From contig NZ_LBMW01000017.1 in NCBI RefSeq assembly GCF_026168105.1, positions 62,001 to 126,000 on the forward strand: a stretch of 64,000 bases of DNA. Reading direction: 5' to 3'. The first letter of the stretch is position 1; each line of letters opens with the position of its first letter. This document shows, piece by piece, positions 61,139 to 64,000 of this stretch. Both the position numbers and the translations under genes were made by a program. The notes beneath the pieces were generated by a model. The model did not search any database, had not been told where the DNA came from, and worked only from the letters and a program-made list of their open reading frames with translations. This DNA comes from Streptomyces hygroscopicus (GTDB taxonomy: Bacteria; Actinomycetota; Actinomycetes; Streptomycetales; Streptomycetaceae).

Positions 61139-64000
61139 GCCAGGTCATGGACTTCGACGCGCTGCGCCGGGCGATGGCGGACAACCACGAGCAGCCGGAG
61201 GGCCCGGCGCGCAACGCGCGCGCGGAGCAGCTGCTCGTGGAGGCGGAGAAGCTGAACATCCCGCCGGCCGTCATCGAAGCCCTGGGGCACCAGCTGAAGG
61301 TCTACAACTACAGCTCCGAGAAGGACAGGATGTTCGTCCCCTTCGCGCGGCTGCTGCGCATGTGGGACGAACGCCCAGAGGACTTCGACGAGTACGAGAC
61401 CCACTCGCTGCACTGGGTCTTCAAGTGGATGTCGGCGGGCATGCTGGGCCAGCCGCACATTCCGCTCGCCGCCATGGAGAAGTGGCTCGGCGAGATGGAG
61501 CACCGCTACCGGCTGGCCGGCCACTCCGAACGGGCGGTGCGCAGCGCCGAGTTCAGTGTCGCCGCGCACATCGGGGACCTGGCCCGGGCCGAGCGGGCGT
61601 ATACCGCGTGGCTGGCCGCCGACCGCGACGACATGGCCGACTGCCATGCGTGCGAACTGCACGACCAGGGGTGGTGGCAGGCCCACAAGGGCGAGGACGA
61701 GACGGCGCTTCAGCTGTGGCGTCCGGTCCTGGAGGGCGAGTACGCCTGTGCGCACGAGCCGCACGCCGTGCTGGCCTCGTCCCTGCTGCCGCTGCTGCGT
61801 CTGGGCCGGCTGGACGAGGCCCGGGCGCACCACCTGCGCGGCTTCCGGCTGGTACGGGCGATGGAGAGCATGCGCGGTTCGTACGCGGACCACGTGGAGT
61901 TCTGCGCGCTGACCGGCAACGAAGCGCGGGGGCTCGAACTCCTGGCCGAGCGGCCGGCGTACTTCACGGACTCCGGGGAGCCGCGCAGCAAGCTGGACTT
62001 CCTGGCGGTGGTGGCGCTTGTGATGGGCCGGCTGACCGAGCTGGGCCTCGCCGACCGCGCGGTGCCGGGCCCGGCCGGCCGGGAGTGGACCGCGCGCGAA
62101 CTGGCCGTGCACGCGCGCGAGGAGGCGCTGGCGCTCGCCGCCCGCTTCGACGTGCGCAACGGCACCTCGTACGTCAGTGAGCGCACCCGGGAGCGGATGG
62201 ACCGCCGTCCGCTGCTGGACCGGCTGCCGCTGGGGGTGCGTGTGACGGCTCGTCCGGCGCCGGTGGCGCCGCGCGCGACGGTGGTCGAAGAGCCCTCGCG
62301 GCGCGGGCTTCCGGCGCTGCTCGCCGAGGCCCGGCGTCTGTCGGACGCCCTGCACCCGGACGCCATGGACGCGTGGGCCGCGGTGGCACGCGCCGCCGGG
62401 GACCGGGAGCTGGATCCACGGGACCGCGCGGACCTAGCGGACCACGAGGCGATGAGCCGGGGCCCGGAGGGCGCCGAGTTCTTCGAGCGGGCTGCCGTGT
62501 TGTACGAGGCGGCGGGCGATCCCGGGGAGGCGCTGGCGGCACGCGCGCGTGCGGCGTTCGTCCGCGCCCTGACGGGCCGCTCGGACGAGGCGCTGGAGAC
62601 GGTCACGGGGCTGCGCGAACAGGTGCTCGCCCGCTATGGGGAGGGCGGGACGGGGGTGCGGCAGACGGCGTCCGTTCTCGTGGGGCGGGCCCGCATCCTG
62701 ATGCACCGGCTGCACGAGGACGGCGGCTCCGCCCCGGCCGCCGAGGAGGCCGTACGGGAGCTGCTGGCGTTCGCCGAGCCGCACACGGCGGAGCTGCGCC
62801 TCGCGTCCCGCGCCGCCGAGGCGAGGGCCATGCTCGGGGAGCTGGCCCTGCACGCCGGGGACGCAGAGGCGGGCGCGGAGCTGCTGGCGCGGGCGGCCGA
62901 GGAGTATGTGGCGGCGGGCCTCACCTGGTTCGCGGTGGAGCACGAGGTGCGGCTGGCCCGTATCGCGCGGCAGCTCGGCGACCTGGAGACGGCGCACCGG
63001 GCGGCCCGCGCGGCCCTGGAGCACGGCCAGGGGCATCTGGAGCCCGTCGGACAGGCACAGCTGCACCTCCAGCTGGCGGAGGTGCTGGCCGCGGCGGAGC
63101 GGTTCCCGGAGGCCGCCGAGCACGCCCTTCAGGCGGCGCACTGGGCCGACGAGGCGGGTGAGGGCCCGGCGCTGGGTGCGTGGGCGCGGCACCAGCTGGG
63201 CGGTCTGCTGCTGCAGCAGGGGCGCTTCGCGGAGGCGGCCGAGGTGCTGGAGTCGGCGCTGCCCGATCTGACCGCCGAGACGCACGGTGACGGGGCGATC
63301 GTGCAGACGCTGTGGTGGCTCGGCGACTGTCAGACCCGGCTGGGCGAGCACCGCGAGGCGGCCGAGCGGTGGCTGCGTGCCGCGGAGATCGCCCGGCACT
63401 GGCCGGAGCAGCGCGACCACGCCATGCTGGCGCATCTGGCCGCGGACGCGCTCGGCGACGCGGACCTGCCCTCGGAGGCGGACCGGGCGTACGCCCGCGC
63501 CGGTGACCTGTGGCGCGAACTGGGCAACGCGCGCGGCCTGGTGCGTTCCCTGCGGGCCCGCGCCTGGCTGGCGGTGTCCGGCACGGAGGATGCGGCGGGG
63601 CCGGCCGTCGCGCGGGAGCTGATGGCGGAGGCGGCACGGGAGTGCGCCTCGGCGGCGACCGCCGCGGAGGACGCCGACGCGCGGGACCGGCTGATCGTGG
63701 AACTCGGCCAGACCCACTGCCAGTTCGGCGAACTGGTCGCCCGGTCGGCCGGTGACGGTGCGGGCGAGGACGGCCCGCGCACGGCCTTGGAGGAGGCGCT
63801 GGTGCAGCTCACGGAGGCAATAGCCGTCTTCGGCTCGCTCGGTGCGGGCGGCCTCGACCTGCGTACCGGCGCGGAGCTGGCCGCGGCCCGGCTGGAGGCC
63901 GACCTCGGCCGACCGGATGCGGCGTCGGCACGCGCGCGTGCGGTGCTGGCGGCTTACGCGGCGTACGAGGACGACGCGGACTACGGGGACGACGCGGACT
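61135..64000 (+). CDS. Large TPR-repeat protein (partial, runs off the window)
   Basis: At least 955 codons from ATG 61135, open to the right edge. It begins SQVMDFDALRRAMADNHEQPEGPARNARAEQLLVEAE. An N-terminal domain of about 350 residues (with VFKWMSAGMLGQPHIPLAAMEKWLGEMEHRYRLAGHS) is helical. From about 400 onward many TPR-like pairs appear, with A-x-LGEL, QLGDLETAHRAARAALEHG, QQGRFAEAAEVLESAL and LGEHREAAERWLRAAEIA. Strong Ala/Glu/Leu bias. Overlap of 4 nt with the Hsp90-like gene argues for a shared complex. No catalytic motif seen. Confidence 0.85.
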   Translation, partial: MSQVMDFDALRRAMADNHEQPEGPARNARAEQLLVEAEKLNIPPAVIEALGHQLKVYNYSSEKDRMFVPFARLLRMWDERPEDFDEYETHSLHWVFKWMSAGMLGQPHIPLAAMEKWLGEMEHRYRLAGHSERAVRSAEFSVAAHIGDLARAERAYTAWLAADRDDMADCHACELHDQGWWQAHKGEDETALQLWRPVLEGEYACAHEPHAVLASSLLPLLRLGRLDEARAHHLRGFRLVRAMESMRGSYADHVEFCALTGNEARGLELLAERPAYFTDSGEPRSKLDFLAVVALVMGRLTELGLADRAVPGPAGREWTARELAVHAREEALALAARFDVRNGTSYVSERTRERMDRRPLLDRLPLGVRVTARPAPVAPRATVVEEPSRRGLPALLAEARRLSDALHPDAMDAWAAVARAAGDRELDPRDRADLADHEAMSRGPEGAEFFERAAVLYEAAGDPGEALAARARAAFVRALTGRSDEALETVTGLREQVLARYGEGGTGVRQTASVLVGRARILMHRLHEDGGSAPAAEEAVRELLAFAEPHTAELRLASRAAEARAMLGELALHAGDAEAGAELLARAAEEYVAAGLTWFAVEHEVRLARIARQLGDLETAHRAARAALEHGQGHLEPVGQAQLHLQLAEVLAAAERFPEAAEHALQAAHWADEAGEGPALGAWARHQLGGLLLQQGRFAEAAEVLESALPDLTAETHGDGAIVQTLWWLGDCQTRLGEHREAAERWLRAAEIARHWPEQRDHAMLAHLAADALGDADLPSEADRAYARAGDLWRELGNARGLVRSLRARAWLAVSGTEDAAGPAVARELMAEAARECASAATAAEDADARDRLIVELGQTHCQFGELVARSAGDGAGEDGPRTALEEALVQLTEAIAVFGSLGAGGLDLRTGAELAAARLEADLGRPDAASARARAVLAAYAAYEDDADYGDDAD

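Overview
The window is chromosomal DNA of a Streptomyces (GC-rich actinomycete). Third codon positions are almost all G or C, many genes start with GTG, and the gene set is typical of the genus: WhiG, NsdA, AbsB-type RNase III, four tandem signal peptidases, GlcP-type glucose permease, GlnK/AmtB/GlnD. It reads as one conserved core segment with small lineage-specific pockets. No rRNA or tRNA gene, CRISPR array or intact insertion sequence was seen.

Layout. 1-1072: the end of a glyoxalase-like gene and a promoter-driven LAETG cell-wall-anchored protein. 1088-5022 (minus): a thiamine ABC transporter (ATPase, permease, lipoprotein) behind a clear TPP riboswitch and a strong hairpin. 5071-6177: rlmN. 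6178-7942: an accessory pocket with a 68-aa secreted cysteine peptide, two facing remnants of one small gene family, and a leaderless DUF6233 gene. 8148-12855 (minus): rpsB-tsf-pyrH-frr-cdsA. 13110-15464: an M23-type protein, a TetR regulator, a 37-bp tandem repeat and whiG. 15736-19286: dprA-comM-yraN-DUF2469. 19343-26168 (minus): rpsP-khpA-rimM-trmD-rplS followed by sipW-sipX-sipY-sipZ-nudix. 26478-29836: SprT-like metalloprotein, archaeal-type prolyl-tRNA synthetase, methyltransferase. 29911-37921 (minus): ftsH, ffh, then amtB-glnK-glnD. 38370-40967: nsdA and a stand-alone prim-pol-like gene. 41111-48812: ftsY, an LLM oxidoreductase, glcP and smc. 49035-56828: a small coiled-coil protein, acylphosphatase, CAP-domain protein, HxlR regulator, then DivIVA-like/DUF177/rpmF/rnc/mutM and rsmD-coaD. 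56916-59123: recG. 59291-64000 (plus): an Hsp90-family ATPase overlapping a very large TPR protein that runs off the window.

How the genes work together. Protein targeting and export are well represented (Ffh, FtsY, four type I signal peptidases, FtsH). So are ribosome parts and translation factors (S2, S16, L19, L32, EF-Ts, RRF, TrmD, RimM, RsmD, RlmN, ProRS). Nitrogen sensing (AmtB-GlnK-GlnD) sits beside the development regulator NsdA. Thiamine uptake is placed under riboswitch control and glucose uptake under a LacI-type operator. The least explained parts are the Hsp90-like/TPR pair at the right end, the pocket at 6178-7588, and several small conserved proteins without known function.
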